Source: Sphagnum magellanicum (lineage: Eukaryota; Streptophyta; Sphagnopsida; Sphagnales; Sphagnaceae). Taken from it: DNA of 64,000 nucleotides. This document shows, piece after piece, positions 46,801 to 58,491 of this stretch. Location: contig CM038912.1 of assembly GCA_021904315.1 (NCBI GenBank), positions 5,295,061 to 5,359,060 of the forward strand, written 5' to 3'. The notes beneath the pieces were generated by a model, which was not told the DNA's origin, ran no database searches, and was given only the letters and a program-made list of their open reading frames with translations. Position 1 is the first letter of the stretch; each line of letters starts with the position of its first letter. The position numbers and the translations under genes were made by a program.

Positions 46801-49782
46801 GAGGCTACATCTAAAACCATATACATGATCATCAATTGTTCATTCAAAAGGACTTAAAACATATAGATTGAAAGATATTTGATTTCTCAAATCCTATTTT
46901 AAACATTTCCAAAGTGGGAATGTACTTGTTAAGAATCTTAATGATTTCCAAATTCCTTTTTGTTTTGTTTGAATAAATGTTGCACTTTCATTGACCTTTG
47001 CTAATTCTTGAACTTTTGTTTTTCCTTGGCAAGCCTTTGACTTGCTTTCAACTTGAAAAAGACAAACATGTAATTTGCATTAGAATCTTGTGAAAATGCT
47101 CAAAATGCACATGTATTTTTCCCAATGTCACAAGTAATATGTAAAGCTTTTCTCTACATGCAAGCAGGCGCATAAGAGGGAGATAGGTATATGAAGAAGA
47201 CGAAAACAAAAGTATTGAGAGAAAGACAAAAGAAGCACAAAAGAAGCTATCAAAGCAACAAAAAACCAACAATAAAAAAACATAATTATGATTACCTTGA
47301 AAAGTACCCATAAATTTGATAATACAAAAAAAATTGTGTTTGTTTGCTGGATTTATTGCTGGGCTTTTCATCATACCAATGTCACAGAATGCAAATGAGT
47401 AGTTAGTGTGAGGAGGTAACAAAATAGAATCCAGGCATTGTTGACAACTTATGTCTAGTCCATGCCATGTTTGTCTTTGATTAATGATTTGGAGGTCATA
47501 GTCTTAAAATAGAAAACGTGTTATCAAACAAGTCTCCTTTTATCAGTGTTTAAAATCTATGGCAATATGTTTTTCAATCTGTATCATGAGTCCTTGTTTT
47601 AGCACTGAGAGTTTTTACTAAGTACTCCTTGACCTTGCAATACTAAAGATCCGCTCTCATCAGCTGAAGTCATTTCTCACTACTTGAATACACGATTCAA
47701 GACTCAAAATTCTAGACTTAGCACTTAAATCAATCTTTAGTTTAGTAGTAAAGTTCTTGGTCTAGCAGCATTCAAGTCAATGCAATTAAATAGAGTCCTT
47801 TTCTCACCACTTAATTACATCACTCAGCATTCTTAGTGTTGGACTTAGCCACCACAAGTGGACTTAGCAGAACCAAAAGTGGAACCAGTAGCAGAGTTTT
47901 CTGTGGCAAAAATTTATTGGAGCCCAGGTTGCAATCAAACGTACGAAGATAGACTAGACAAATTTTGCTACGTCAAAGTCTGAAAGCTAAAGAATTTGAA
48001 GGATCCTCCTATTATTTTTCTACTTGTTGCAGCCTGAGAAAAATTCTGACCACTCAGGCCCAAACAAAGTTTAGATAGGACAAATCATTTTTAAAAATGA
48101 AGGAATCTTGCGATGGCAAATTTGGATCTTGTTGCAATTTGATGGGAACTTCGCACAAAGTTTTCTGGCTGGCTAGCATATGAGTGTCTGTCCAACATTG
48201 AAAAAGAATCTTTAAAAAAGGACTTGCACAAAACGCAAAGACTAGATACGTACCAGAGAGCTGGCCCGCATTCCACTAGGTAAGCTGTCACTGGTTGAGC
48301 GTGCTAGTGTGCAAGCTTCGTAGCAACAGACCTCGCAAAATATGCCATTAACAGCCAGTTTGGTTGGCAAGGGAAGGCCCCAGGAACAGAGGAACACTTT
48401 GGAAGGTCACAAAATCAAGCAACCACACAATGAAAAACAAGGGGGCCTGATTCTTTAATACTCAAAAGTCTAAAACATGGCCTAAAAAGCTAGCCCTACC
48501 ACGAATGTATTTGATAATGGTCAAGCTACTGCCTAATTCTGCTGGGTAAAGTGGCTGGCTAGTGCGGTAGTGTGAGCCGACCACAGAACCCAGAAGAGTA
48601 GGCGGTAGCCAGACTATTATGTTACATAAACAATTTTGGAGTATAGTGTCATTTTTGAAATTGATAGCTGATGATTGTGTTAAAATATAAACATTGAAAA
48701 GGATAGCTGACCATTATCTTAAATTATAGACATAGAAAAGGACATGTAATAAATCAAATGTAAAGTCACCTTGGATGAGAAATTTCTGCCATTTAAAGAT
48801 GTCTATAATGTGATAGAATCTGACATCAAAATTGTTTACGGATCACCACGGAATGGGCAAACTCAGAAATGGGTGAACTCTTTACAATTCTGCACGGTAA
48901 AATTGCAGGTAGCCCACTAGTGTGAGATTAGCCAGTGAGTGCACCTTACAAAATCAGTAGGGGTGCCCATTCCCATTTGTAAACATCTTATTTGAATTTA
49001 ATAATACAAGAAATTTCAAATTAATAGTTGATTCAGGCTCTATGATATATGCCATGAATTGATTTTTTACCCTGGAATACAAAATTTCACATCCAATAAC
49101 TTGTGAATAACTTGTTCTTGTAATAAATTCAAATGAGGTTATTTTAAGATGGTTTACAAAATTCTTGCCTACCCAACATCGTAATTCTTAAAATTCTCAT
49201 TTGATTTGAACTCAATGCCTTCATTTGACCTAAAGTTATCGTCTTTGAGGATGCCTTACTTGCAATTTCTACTTGTGTTTCTTGTTCATATGCTCCCATG
49301 GTGGAGTTTCCATGTTTTGATGTTTTTGAAATTTCTCACTCATGTTGAAGAATGCTCCCAAAATTTCAGATGTTGATGGTCGATTTTGCATTGCTCTTTT
49401 TCCGACAAGAACATAACCATGGAACAAGGGAATGCAACAGCAAAGGCGAGATCACTACCAATTGTCATTATTTATTGGTACTTCAATCGCATTGCAACAA
49501 CGTTGGCCCCAAAATTCCCTTGGTTATTTGGAGGACATCCCCAGTGCAAATTCCTGCTCCAGGGAGGCTCTATGTAATTGGGGAAAATGTGGTGGGGGGG
49601 GGGGGTTTGGCAGGGAATAGTGACAGTTCATCTAGATTGACCTCAGCTCTCCAAGATCCTTATTTATTACGCCAGGGGAAGGCCTTGAGGTCAAGGTGTT
49701 AGCATTGGGAACTGAGGCTTCAGACAGCAAGGTCTTACCCTGGACAAGAATGAAGAAAACAGAGTACATATCGGAAACATCA
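46801..49782. other. Spacer becoming GC-richer after 47.5 kb, no supported gene
   Basis: A 124-codon minus frame at 47048-47422 is serine/phenylalanine-rich and low-complexity. Between 47600 and 47880 the words GACTTAGCA, CTCACCACTTAA and CACTCAGCATTC recur loosely. Nothing coding could be identified. Confidence 0.4.
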
Positions 49783-49881
49783 TGGTTAGCTAGGGAACTG
49801 GAACCCAACAGAAAACTGTTTCCTGATCACATATCATCCATCCCTGATGCTGCACTAGTGAGTGCTGGTCCACTGCACGCC
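49783..49881 (-). mobile_element. Partial copy of the 31.9-kb inverted-repeat element
   Basis: In reverse complement this runs from an end like GGCC-CAGTG-ACCAGCAC through GGATGGATGAT and GGAAACAGTTTTCTGTTG to GCTAACCATG, matching 31880-31979 with substitutions. Similarity stops abruptly beyond, so only one end is preserved. Confidence 0.65.
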
Positions 49882-49969
49882 TAGAACCCTGTGTGGCACA
49901 GCAAGGATGCGGGGACTGAGGGATTGTTTAGCATATTTCCTGGTAAAAGGCCACCTCTCTCCTTATCTG

Positions 49970-50095
49970 ATTCTGGGTTCAATTCTTGGGAAAAAGGGAT
50001 TTTGGTTTTGGTCCTAGAACCAGTTCCAAAAATCAGATCCATCCATTTTTGGTTTGGTTTTTACTAACTGGAGCTGGAACCTCCAGTTGTAACCC
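49970..50095. repeat. GGTTTTGG/GAACCAGTTCC degenerate repeat
   Basis: Same word family as 28090-28410 and 31271-31665. Confidence 0.45.
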
Positions 50096-50397
50096 ACCAA
50101 ACTGTGTAACTGTGAATATTGATAAAAACCTCTAAGAATTTTGGGTTGCCTCTAAACATCAAAAATATCCCACCTTGAAACAAAATTAGGGTCACTTTGT
50201 GTTTGGGGGGGGGGGTTTCTTTGCATTTTTTAAACCTGAAAATTATGATTTTGGACATATCCAAAGGATGTTTTTGAAGTTTGCCCTAATTTGCCAGATT
50301 TTGATTCAGAAAAAAATTGCCAGATTTCTGCAACAGGTTCCTGCATGCAATTAAAAACATAAAACAGTTCTTAAAATTTTATTCCATATCAAAATGG

Positions 50398-50560
50398 TCT
50401 TGTGGATGATCACCAGGTTGGCTACATCACACAACTGGGGAAAAAAGAGGAAAGCAAAAAGAAAACCCGGATCAGAGTCTCCAAGTCCATCTAACATTTC
50501 CCAGGTCAATCATACCTTGTAAGGTCCCTTACGGTAGAGGCACCCAAAACCATGAGAATA
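50398..50560. repeat. Two dispersed repeats side by side
   Basis: Bases 50398-50470 match the 2835-2900 repeat (TTGTGGATGATCACCAGG, TGGGGAAAAAAGA). Bases 50527-50553 hold GGTAGAGGCACCCAAAACC, the reverse complement of GGTTTTGGGTGCCTCTACC near 56489. Confidence 0.5.
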
Positions 50561-51480
50561 AGCAGTTTTGCAGTATTATATATATATGCTTTGAAACTAA
50601 TTTTGCAAGAAATACAAGAGGATTTAAAACTTATAGTAAGTGGAACTATAATTTTTGGACATTGGTAGAATTAGTTATACATTTTTGAAATTTTGTTGTA
50701 GCCTAACTTAATTTTGATCTTAACTTACTTTTGTGAACCATGCACTTGACATCCTAAATTCTTGTTGCTAAGATCTTAATGTGAATAAATAATGCTTTTA
50801 GAAAAAAAATTTCATGTGCTAAAAATGCTTAAGGAACTTTTCTTAAATGCAAGTAAATGATCATTAAAAATGCTTAAGGATGATTTTGGGACATGAAAAT
50901 CTAAGTCACAATATAATACAAGCTTAAGGTTGTTTTTCATCATATCCAAAAACATTTGTTGGATGACTTTAGATTGTGTGACAAGTTAGGACAAATCACC
51001 ATGATTTACACCTAACCTCCTTACACAACCTTTGACACACATCCTTATGTTTTTGACATCTTTACACAACTTAAAGTTTTAATACTTTCCTCATTTCCTC
51101 GCATGAACTTGGTTCTAGGGTTGACAAGGAGACACAACGTTTCTTGTTCATGGAATGGCAATGACTAACTCTTCCAATGGTAATGTTTTGATGTATTCTT
51201 GTAAAGGTTGAAAAGTTTGTAAATAGCAAAGGTGCATGATTAATTATGCATTTTTGTTGTTTGTAGTTTGTTTGTTGTAACTTATTTCAGAATGGAAAGA
51301 TCTTTTCAAAAAACTCCATTGCATTCGAAGGGTTGGTGAAGGGGTTGAATGGTTCGTGTAGGGTTTTTTTAGGAAAATAAATGACTAAAACTTTGAAATT
51401 TTTTTACTTTCAACGGTCAGAGGAAGAGTATTATGGAGTAGTAACTATAGTCCATGGAGAGTACAAAAGATGAAAGAGAT
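50561..51480. other. AT-rich spacer, no gene seen
   Basis: Contains a short (TA)n tract near 50577-50587. No open frame that I can support. Confidence 0.4.
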
Positions 51481-51489
51481 TTACTGAAG

Positions 51490-52602
51490 TAGATTCAGTA
51501 AAAGGAAGATAAAAATATTAGACCTTGAAGAAGCGAATAGATGAATCTGAAACAAAATTTGTAGCATTATAGATAAATAACAACAGTTTGGAACATATTG
51601 TAAAAGAATAGGATGTGGAGATACTGAACTTGAAATAGGATATTCAGATTTCTATGCATATGAAGAATGAGGCAATACTAGCAAAGGAGTAGATTTAGGC
51701 TACATGTAATCATTCAATACATATATTCTACAACATGATGTTAGGCGTGTAAAAGCAGATATGGACCAACTAAAAGACATGGAGCCATATCTTTCCAAGC
51801 ATTAGCTTAGAGAGTATGACAACTTGCTCATGCAGAACATCATACTTTAGACAAAGCAGAAATCCATGGAATTAGATGCATCAAACATTGATGATTGGTG
51901 GAACCTAGTACAAGACATTCCATAGAAGGATTTGTAAGTCATGTTTGATGAACATAAGGTGGATGAAACAAATTATAAAAGAAAACTCAAGGCATCTTGG
52001 GAAGCCTACCCAAAGTTTGTATGTGCATCTCTTTCTGTAATTCCAAAAACAATTTTGGAAAATTAGGCATGAACTAGTTTCAAGTAAGAAAAAGTGGAGA
52101 AGAACCTGAGGTGTAGTCAATAGTGCTTGAAGAAATGAGGGAAAAGTTTAAATGGAAAATGTTTTTGTTTAGCATGAAGAACTTCAACCAGTGGAACAAA
52201 CAATAATTTTATCCATAGAAGTATAAAAGCAAGTACATCAACAGGTCACTAAAATTGCAAATTCCATTGAGTATATAATGATTCAAAATGTATCTTAGTT
52301 TAGGATGTATGCTACAATTATTACAACAAACCAATCATATTTAGAGGAAGGTGATAATGATCATATAAAAACCATTGTGGATGTGCAACATAATGTGTAG
52401 ACCTTTGTAGTAAAAGAAAACCAAACCACAATTCATGGAACAATTACTATAACATAACAAACTACAATACTAGTTCAACAAAAGATATTAGTTCATTTAG
52501 ACCAAGTAAAATAATTTTATTGTTTTTTTTTGTTAGTATAATTTTGCACACATTTTAGATCACAAGATTTTGAGGATGGAATCCAAAATATAGGAGGGGT
52601 AA
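51490..52602 (+). pseudogene. Decayed coiled-coil coding sequence, probably the 3' part of a retroelement
   Basis: The plus strand reads as protein for over 300 codons with frameshifts and many in-frame TAG/TAA codons. Blocks in order include LKKRIDESETKFVAL and EHIVKE-DVEILNLK (about 51520-51650), MHMKNEAILAKE, then KADMDQLKDMEPYLSKH, ELDASNIDDWWNLVQDIP and NYKRKLKASWEAYPKFVCAS (51750-52070), then VHQQVTKIANSIEYIMIQNV, TFVVKENQTTIHGTITIT and KILVHLDQVK followed by TAA near 52511. The early part has coiled-coil character. Nearly all stops fall where glutamine codons (CAG, CAA) would fit. Downstream come FRSQDFEDGIQNIGG and a purine tract AGGAGGGG immediately before TGTTAAGGCC (52603), as expected for a polypurine tract meeting a 3' LTR. 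No reverse transcriptase or integrase was seen, so the retroelement call is inference. Confidence 0.45.
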
Positions 52603-53040
52603 TGTTAAGGCCATAGTTGTTTCAAAATTGTTCCATCACCATTGGACAAAATGGATAGACTATATTGTCAACATTGGATAGAGTGGACAAGAGGAAGAAT
52701 CATTATAAGAGAAAGTGGCAACATAGGGCCGAGTAAGAATTTGAATTTATATTCATGGCGAGAAATCAAGAAGGACGTAAAGAAAAAAGTTCTAAGATTG
52801 TGATCATTAGAACATTGAATAGTTTTGAATATAAGGAAAATCCCATGATAGGAATTAGAAAAGAGTTTTGATGGAAAAGAACATGATACTACATTGTATT
52901 TTGTTTACAATTTTTTGTTTTCAATTCCATATAGTCTAAATCTATTTTCAAATTATTGAAGATATTGTTGCAAATATGAACTTTGGAAGGAATTTTGTTT
53001 GGGGTTTACTTTTTGATTTCTAGAGTTGATTAACATTGTA
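52603..53040. other. Possible start of a 3' LTR, otherwise unassigned
   Basis: TGTTAAGGCC follows a purine tract and could be an LTR start. No matching 5' copy exists in the window and no CA end could be fixed. Confidence 0.25.
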
Positions 53041-53044
53041 AAAT

Positions 53045-53852
53045 CTAAATATAACTTGTGCACATAATGATAAGGTCATAGAGGATAAGCCATATCTAAC
53101 CATATAACTAAAAAAATAAACTAGTGATAGAAGATTAACATTTACCATAACACCCTAAACAACATTCACACCATTTGCACCAAAGCACAATGACCTATTG
53201 GATACCTCAACTTTTGTTAAACCATTAATAGCCACAAGAGTATCAATGATGACTTTAATTAGGTTTTGTGCATTGGATCCTTCCACAACATGATTAGTTG
53301 TAAGCAAAATAGGAATGCGACACTAATCTTGGACACAATATCCATGAATAGAAATCCAATTTTGATAATCCATAATAATAACCTCATCAGATGTTAAAGC
53401 CACAAACCCGACCCCTTGGACAACAACTTTAATGGTTGTTAGAATTTGATTGTGGAGATGTTTTGCAATCTGCCAACCTAAAGAATCATTCCCATCTTTG
53501 TTGGGAATGTTTTTCAACTTCAAAAATTCATATAAGGCCTTAAATATTTGTAATCAGTCATGGGCTTTCCTTACACAAGAAGCATGAATATAGAAGCAAA
53601 TTAAATCACCTTCTTTATGTTTTTTCCTTTAAATCCACATTAAATTTGCTCCAAAATAGAAAGGCAATTCATTGAAACAAATTTTATTTCATTTCTAGCA
53701 TGTGCACACTTGACATTGACAACCTTAACCCCTTCTTCATTATTTCTTTTCCTCGCATGTTTTTCAAGTAAATCCCATTTTAGGACTAGCAGTTTTTCTT
53801 TTCTTTCTATTTTAATGTAGACTTCATACACTAGAATACATTCTTGAATCAA
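53045..53852 (-). pseudogene. hAT-type transposase relic (DUF4371-like), minus strand
   Basis: Minus-strand reading gives, in the order of plant hAT proteins with a DUF4371 region: KWDLLEKHARKR (about 53790), then KALYEFLKLKNIPNK (about 53545-53500), DSLGWQIAKHLHNQI, then FVALTSDEVIIMDYQNWISI and HGYCVQD (ending 53323), then after one TAG CRIPILLTTNHVVEGSNAQN, then KVIIDTLVAINGLTKVEVS and LCFGANGVNVV, then after a second TAG a weak PYHYVHKLYLD like the family's IHCMAHRTNLA. Living relatives read SxDEVTTxDNxSWxSVH and CFGADGVSVFQG at these points, so the TAG after NVV stands for a glutamine codon. Two stops, frameshifts and loss of the C-terminal dimerisation domain show it is dead. The SDEV and CFGANG motifs make the assignment firm. 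Confidence 0.8.
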
Positions 53853-54137
53853 TCGCTATAAATATGATGATTTTATAATAATACCAAACATTATATATCT
53901 AAAGGCCCTTAGTTGTGATGGACAAGTAGCAAAGGACAAGCAATCATTGAATGTTTAACATGACATTTTTCATCCTATAGTCATTAAGGACAAGTCATAA
54001 AGGACAAGCCATATCTAATGCTAAGGTGTCATATAATGAATGCTAAAACATGATTGGCATAGACATTGAGCCATTTGATTATTTTAATTTATAACTAAAT
54101 TAATTTTTTTTGGATTGTTATAAAAATTAAATTTTAA
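53853..54137. other. Short spacer with GGACAAG words
   Basis: GGACAAGTAGCAAAGGACAAGCA and GGACAAGTCATAAAGGACAAGC (first 20 bases of each compared) are local duplicates near 53930 and 53988. GAGGATAAGCCATATCTAA at 53081 resembles AGGACAAGCCATATCTAATG near 54012, so these may be remnants of the ends of the hAT element. Confidence 0.35.
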
Positions 54138-54500
54138 TAGGTAGGTAGGTAGGTAATAATTTAACCTACTTAGTTTGACCCATGTAACTTATGTAACCTA
54201 CCTACGCAATTACCTAAGTTTAGTTTACTTACCTTAGCCCTTTAGGAATGCACATAGGTTGTAAGTATTAAGAATTGGACCTTTCACATTTACAATGATA
54301 AATTGAGTCCTTACCAATGGATTACAACATCAAAATATGTTCAATTTTGGTCAAGTTTATTTCATATCACTATAAGACTATGAGGTAGGTAGCAAGTTGT
54401 CAGATGATAGGTAGGAGGTAAATAGGTAAATAAGTAGGTTGACAAGGTAGGTAGGTGGGTAGGTGGGTGAGTAGGTGGGTGAGTGGGTAGTAGTTTAGGA
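54138..54500 (+). repeat. GTAG/GGTG microsatellite cluster
   Basis: A TAGG tetranucleotide run lies at 54138-54155, and a second, larger cluster of GTAGGTGG and GTGAGTAGG words at 54380-54495. The complement resembles 33541-33600. Confidence 0.75.
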
Positions 54501-55324
54501 CTTGTAGTTATAGATTTATTGGTTACAAAGGTCATAATTCCTTTTAGTAATTACATCTCACAGTTGATAGATTTGTTGTTACATAAAAAACAACTTTAGT
54601 CCATGGCATTTTCATAAACTAGACATCTTGGAACTTTGTCATTACATATGTTGGGGATTTTTTAGGTTTGTTTTTGTTAAAATTTCTAAGGCATGTATTG
54701 TTTTAGGAATAAAATCATTAGGGCTTGGATTTTGAGTATGAGATGACAAAAGATGAAAATTTGAATTATTTTGGATCTCAACAAGAACGCGATTAGGTTT
54801 GTGTTTAAGGTTGTAAGCATTATGCTTTTCTCCATGTGCACTAAACTCTACCTCCTTAGGCTACGAATTTAATACAATGAATGTTCTCTCAAAAATAGAT
54901 TTGAATTTGAAATTGAGAAGAGGTTTCAATTTTTCTGCGATGTAGATACTAAAGAAGAAGGAATCTAAATTATAGATGGGGATCAATAGATTCCAATTTA
55001 ATTAATGTTCAAAAGTTAGCACAAAATGTGACAAAATCACAAATAGGTTCCAAAATGACAAAATCAAACACAAATTTTAGAGTGATAAAATCACACACAC
55101 AACTCAAATTTCAATTCTTGAAGCACAAGCATGGACAACTCATTAGTTCAATGTTGAATATACAATGCACACAAATAAAATAAAATTCAAATGGCAAGGT
55201 TTGAATGATTCTCTTGCATTTCAAGGTGGAGTGGTGAACCTTTGAAAATTGAGCACCATCGGATCTCAATTCTTGAATCCCAACATTGCAACACCAAGAC
55301 TCATTGCTTGGGATTCAAGGATCA
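54501..55324. other. AT-rich spacer, no gene seen
   Basis: Includes a local direct repeat of CAAAATCACA words around 55035-55100. No gene is supported. Confidence 0.4.
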
Positions 55325-55510
55325 AACAGAAGCCCCATCAAGTTTCATTGATTGAACTTGAGCCCTATTCACATTCAAGCTTCACCACTAAGCCAGGCCC
55401 CATTCACGTGCAAGTTTCACAAATGAAACTTAGGCCCCATTCACACTCAAACTTTATTGATTAAACCTAGGCCCTTTTCATGTTCAAGCTTTGTTGATTA
55501 AGCTTGTTCA
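55325..55510 (+). repeat. ~37-bp minisatellite, about five copies
   Basis: The unit is AAGCTTTATTGATTAAACCT then AGGCCCCATTCACATTC, with anchors (GCCCCAT or GCCCTTT) near 55331, 55362, 55397, 55434 and 55471. Copies are 75-90 percent alike by eye. An open frame of 71 codons runs through it but is a product of the repeat. Confidence 0.75.
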
Positions 55511-56480
55511 TGCCAATGATAACTAGTTCAAAAAATTTGCATTGTGCAATTTTGTCATTTGCCATTTCGAACTCTATAGACAATAGATCAATGCAACAAA
55601 TAAGTTTTAAGTCATTGCAAACTTGCAATTTGCATATCTTAGAACCAAGATGAAGATCTTTCAAATATTTGTTCAATGTTCATCAATGACCTTCATACCC
55701 ATTGCATTTTAGATGACTTAAACGTTTGTCCTTGAGTGACGAATCTTGAATGTTGTGAGTTGCATTGCTGACATTAAACAATTTAAGATGAAAAGGAAGA
55801 ACATTGAGAGTTGGGACTTGGGAATCAGCCCTTGCGAGATGCAAGATGTGAGCCTTTGCATGAGTTTAGGGTTTTGGGCTTTGAATGCTTGGTCATTGTT
55901 TCCTATTCAGGTTAAGGTTTTAGTGACCACTCACTAATTAGTCAATGATTACACAATTCCTAGTACATTGTACTTACTACTTATTTCCTACCTAGATACT
56001 AAGTATTTATTACAACCTAATAGCTATTAGTGATTAGCTGCTAAACATCATCAAAATCATGAAGTGACATGAAGCCCTTGGGAATATCAGCATGCAAAAT
56101 GGACAGCTAGATGTTCATTATCTAGCAAAACCCTGATGTTAGTTGATGTGTGTATGTGCGCCAGCTGGCCGGTGAGATTTTTCATCCTAGCAAATGGATG
56201 GCCAAAACCCATCATTGCGAATTTGTGCCTAAATTTTTTTGGTGGAGCCTTGCAATAAAATAAAGAAAAACACTAATGGCATCTAGATTTAAAACCACCC
56301 TATTGACCAATATAAACGTGTTATGGCATGTCCATATAATATATACAAAATCAATTTCATGATCATCCTTGTAAATGAATTTTTTTTTTAATAATTATAT
56401 CCTTTATTGACCATGTCAGTACAAAGAGTTGTGCTCAAGGGCACATAAAATTGTGACAATGTGATACACCTTATTTTACC
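55511..56480. other. Spacer, no supported gene
   Basis: Short frames only. Nothing with clear coding character or repeat boundaries. Confidence 0.4.
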
Positions 56481-56486
56481 CGACCT

Positions 56487-56552
56487 GGTTTTGGGTGCCT
56501 CTACCTTACTCAAGAATGTGGAGGTACCGGTGTAGGTGCTGGTTCACCCTGG
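56487..56552 (+). repeat. Fragments of two dispersed repeats
   Basis: GGTTTTGGGTGCCTCTACC matches the 50.53-kb repeat in inverse orientation, and GTGCTGGTTCACCCTGGCCA matches the end of the 31.9-kb element. The two families are adjacent here. Confidence 0.5.
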
Positions 56553-58491
56553 CCACAAATAGTTGGGAGTGAGAACTTAGAAGGTAGAAACTTTCCTAGT
56601 AATTCAAGAGGTTGACGTCATAATCAATCTCCTAGGTTTTCAGCAAGCTGACAGTGTGGAAATATGTGTTCTTCCAACCCACCACATCCTTGGATGTGAA
56701 GGCTGATTCCAGCAAACTTGCAAAGAAAGGGACCTTTTGGAATCAATGGATACACAAATTTTTTTGTCTTTTTTTGGACCAAAAAATTGTGAAAACTAAT
56801 TTTGGACATCTGTGTTTTTTAAAGTGAAAATTTGACTTATTTTTGCTAAATTTTTTGAAAACATTCGTCAAATTCATGGTAGGGTAGATGGGTTGGTGAC
56901 TAAACACTTAAGTGCTCAAGGCAGGCTGGATCCAAGAGGAGGGCTCCATTGTTTCTAATATCACAATCAAATTTGAACTCCTTGTCTTGGTGCGTCTGAC
57001 ACATTTACAATCGTAAAAAATGGATTAGAAATGAGAAAGTTATAGCCCCTCAAAGTAAAAGGGGGTCAAGAACTCAAACAACACAAACCACTGAACAGTA
57101 GAAAGGCCAATTCCCAAACATTCAAATTTTTTTTTGTATGCTGCTCTGTTATTATTAGAGTTCAAAGATGATTTGTAAAATTTCAGGTGGTGCTCCTCTA
57201 GCACTTTAAATCATTTTAAATGAATAAAAAATAAAAAAGTTATTAGGGTTGAAAGTAGGAGGGGTTCAAAGAGAGAAAAAAAGAAAAAAAACACATTTTG
57301 TAAGTTGGAATCTTGTTTTTCTTCTTGTTATTTTTTCATTAGTCCTTTTCTCTAGAGCTTGAGGTTGCACTCCAATAACATTGTAAATCACTCAAAATGA
57401 AGCACATATGATGAAAATATAAATAAGTGTTTGGTCATGGGCAGGTGATCGGTGATAGGCTGGTCTACCCCTATCAGAAAAGTGAAAAGAAAACCCCGGG
57501 AACTTGGAAAGTAATCATTGTTCCAAAATTTTGCAGATTCCACGTAGTTGATAATTATGGTACTTCGTGGGGAGTGCGTGGGGGAAAATGTTAAATAAGA
57601 CAACGGTCTCTACTAGCCAATAGTACAGAAAGAGCTGCCACTTGTTTCCCAACTACCCGGGGCCCGGCGCTTCCCTTGTGAGAAAAGAGGGAAATACTTG
57701 GCTACTTCCATTCCGTCTTTAGTGACCAAACTGTGTCCCCACAATTCATGTCCCTAGTCCCTAGCATTCGGTAGACAATGCCAACAATGGTGACAAAAAT
57801 AGCCAAGGAAAGCAACTCCAACACAGCCGACCTGAGGTCACTCTTCCTGAGGCCCAGTTGATTTTCCTGGGGGAGGCAGTCTGTAGGAGGGGTGAGCAAA
57901 GGAGGAGGGAGACTTTCGATTTCGATGTACAAATGTGTTCCCAATACATTGTGTTCAAATATTACAATAACATGACTGTTCCCAATATGTTCCCAATGTA
58001 AAGTTCTCAACAATGGTCCTCACAGTGTTTTTTTTTACTGGATTTCAACAGATTGCGTGTGCAAGTTTGTCTTCTGTTTGCGTGTGATTTGTGTGTAGAA
58101 AATCTTCATTCTTTGTGCCGTGGATGCATATGCTTCATAGTCTGTTGTAGGCGAAGAAGTTTAGGACTTTGGTCAATTGTGGTCAAAGTACTTGGTGAGG
58201 TCCGTTCATGTTGCACAAGTGATGAAGCTTGTATTTCGTTTGGGTTTGTTTGAACGTATCGGTTGAACAAGGACCTGAAGATGGAGAAGAGATGTCGAGG
58301 TTAGGTTTCTAGCAGTAAGTACTCGTGTGTGCAAGAACATATCGGGTTGCAAATGAATACACAAAGAGATTGCTGCAGAGGCAGGGAGAGAATTCACGTT
58401 CTTTGCATATCTAGTGGAGTGAAGATCAGAGAATCCAATCAGTTTTTGGGATTAGCACTTGAGGCGGCAGATCTTGAGATTGAACGTGTCA
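56553..58491. other. Region upstream of the coding locus
   Basis: No gene is supported. A weak copy of the 2835-2900 repeat lies at 57440-57500. GC content rises after 57600. Two overlapping minus frames (57702-58013, 57761-57958) match nothing. The promoter and 5' leader of the locus at 58492 should lie here, but I could not fix a TATA box or transcription start. Confidence 0.4.

Noticed and set aside
47048-47422. 124-codon minus-strand open frame
   Set aside because: Phenylalanine/serine-rich, no recognisable motif, no coding neighbours; the sequence is low-complexity.
49352-49702. 116-codon frame with a glycine run
   Set aside because: The glycines come from a 12-base G run, and three overlapping frames are open, so it is not a credible gene.
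57702-58013. 103-codon minus frame with a hydrophobic segment just upstream of the coding locus
   Set aside because: No family match; two minus frames overlap here, and the region more likely holds the promoter and leader of the plus-strand locus.
58459-58491. Upstream extension of the helical-domain frame
   Set aside because: The extension begins at TTG, not ATG. The ATG at 58492 has a good plant context and starts a typical MAD- N-terminus.
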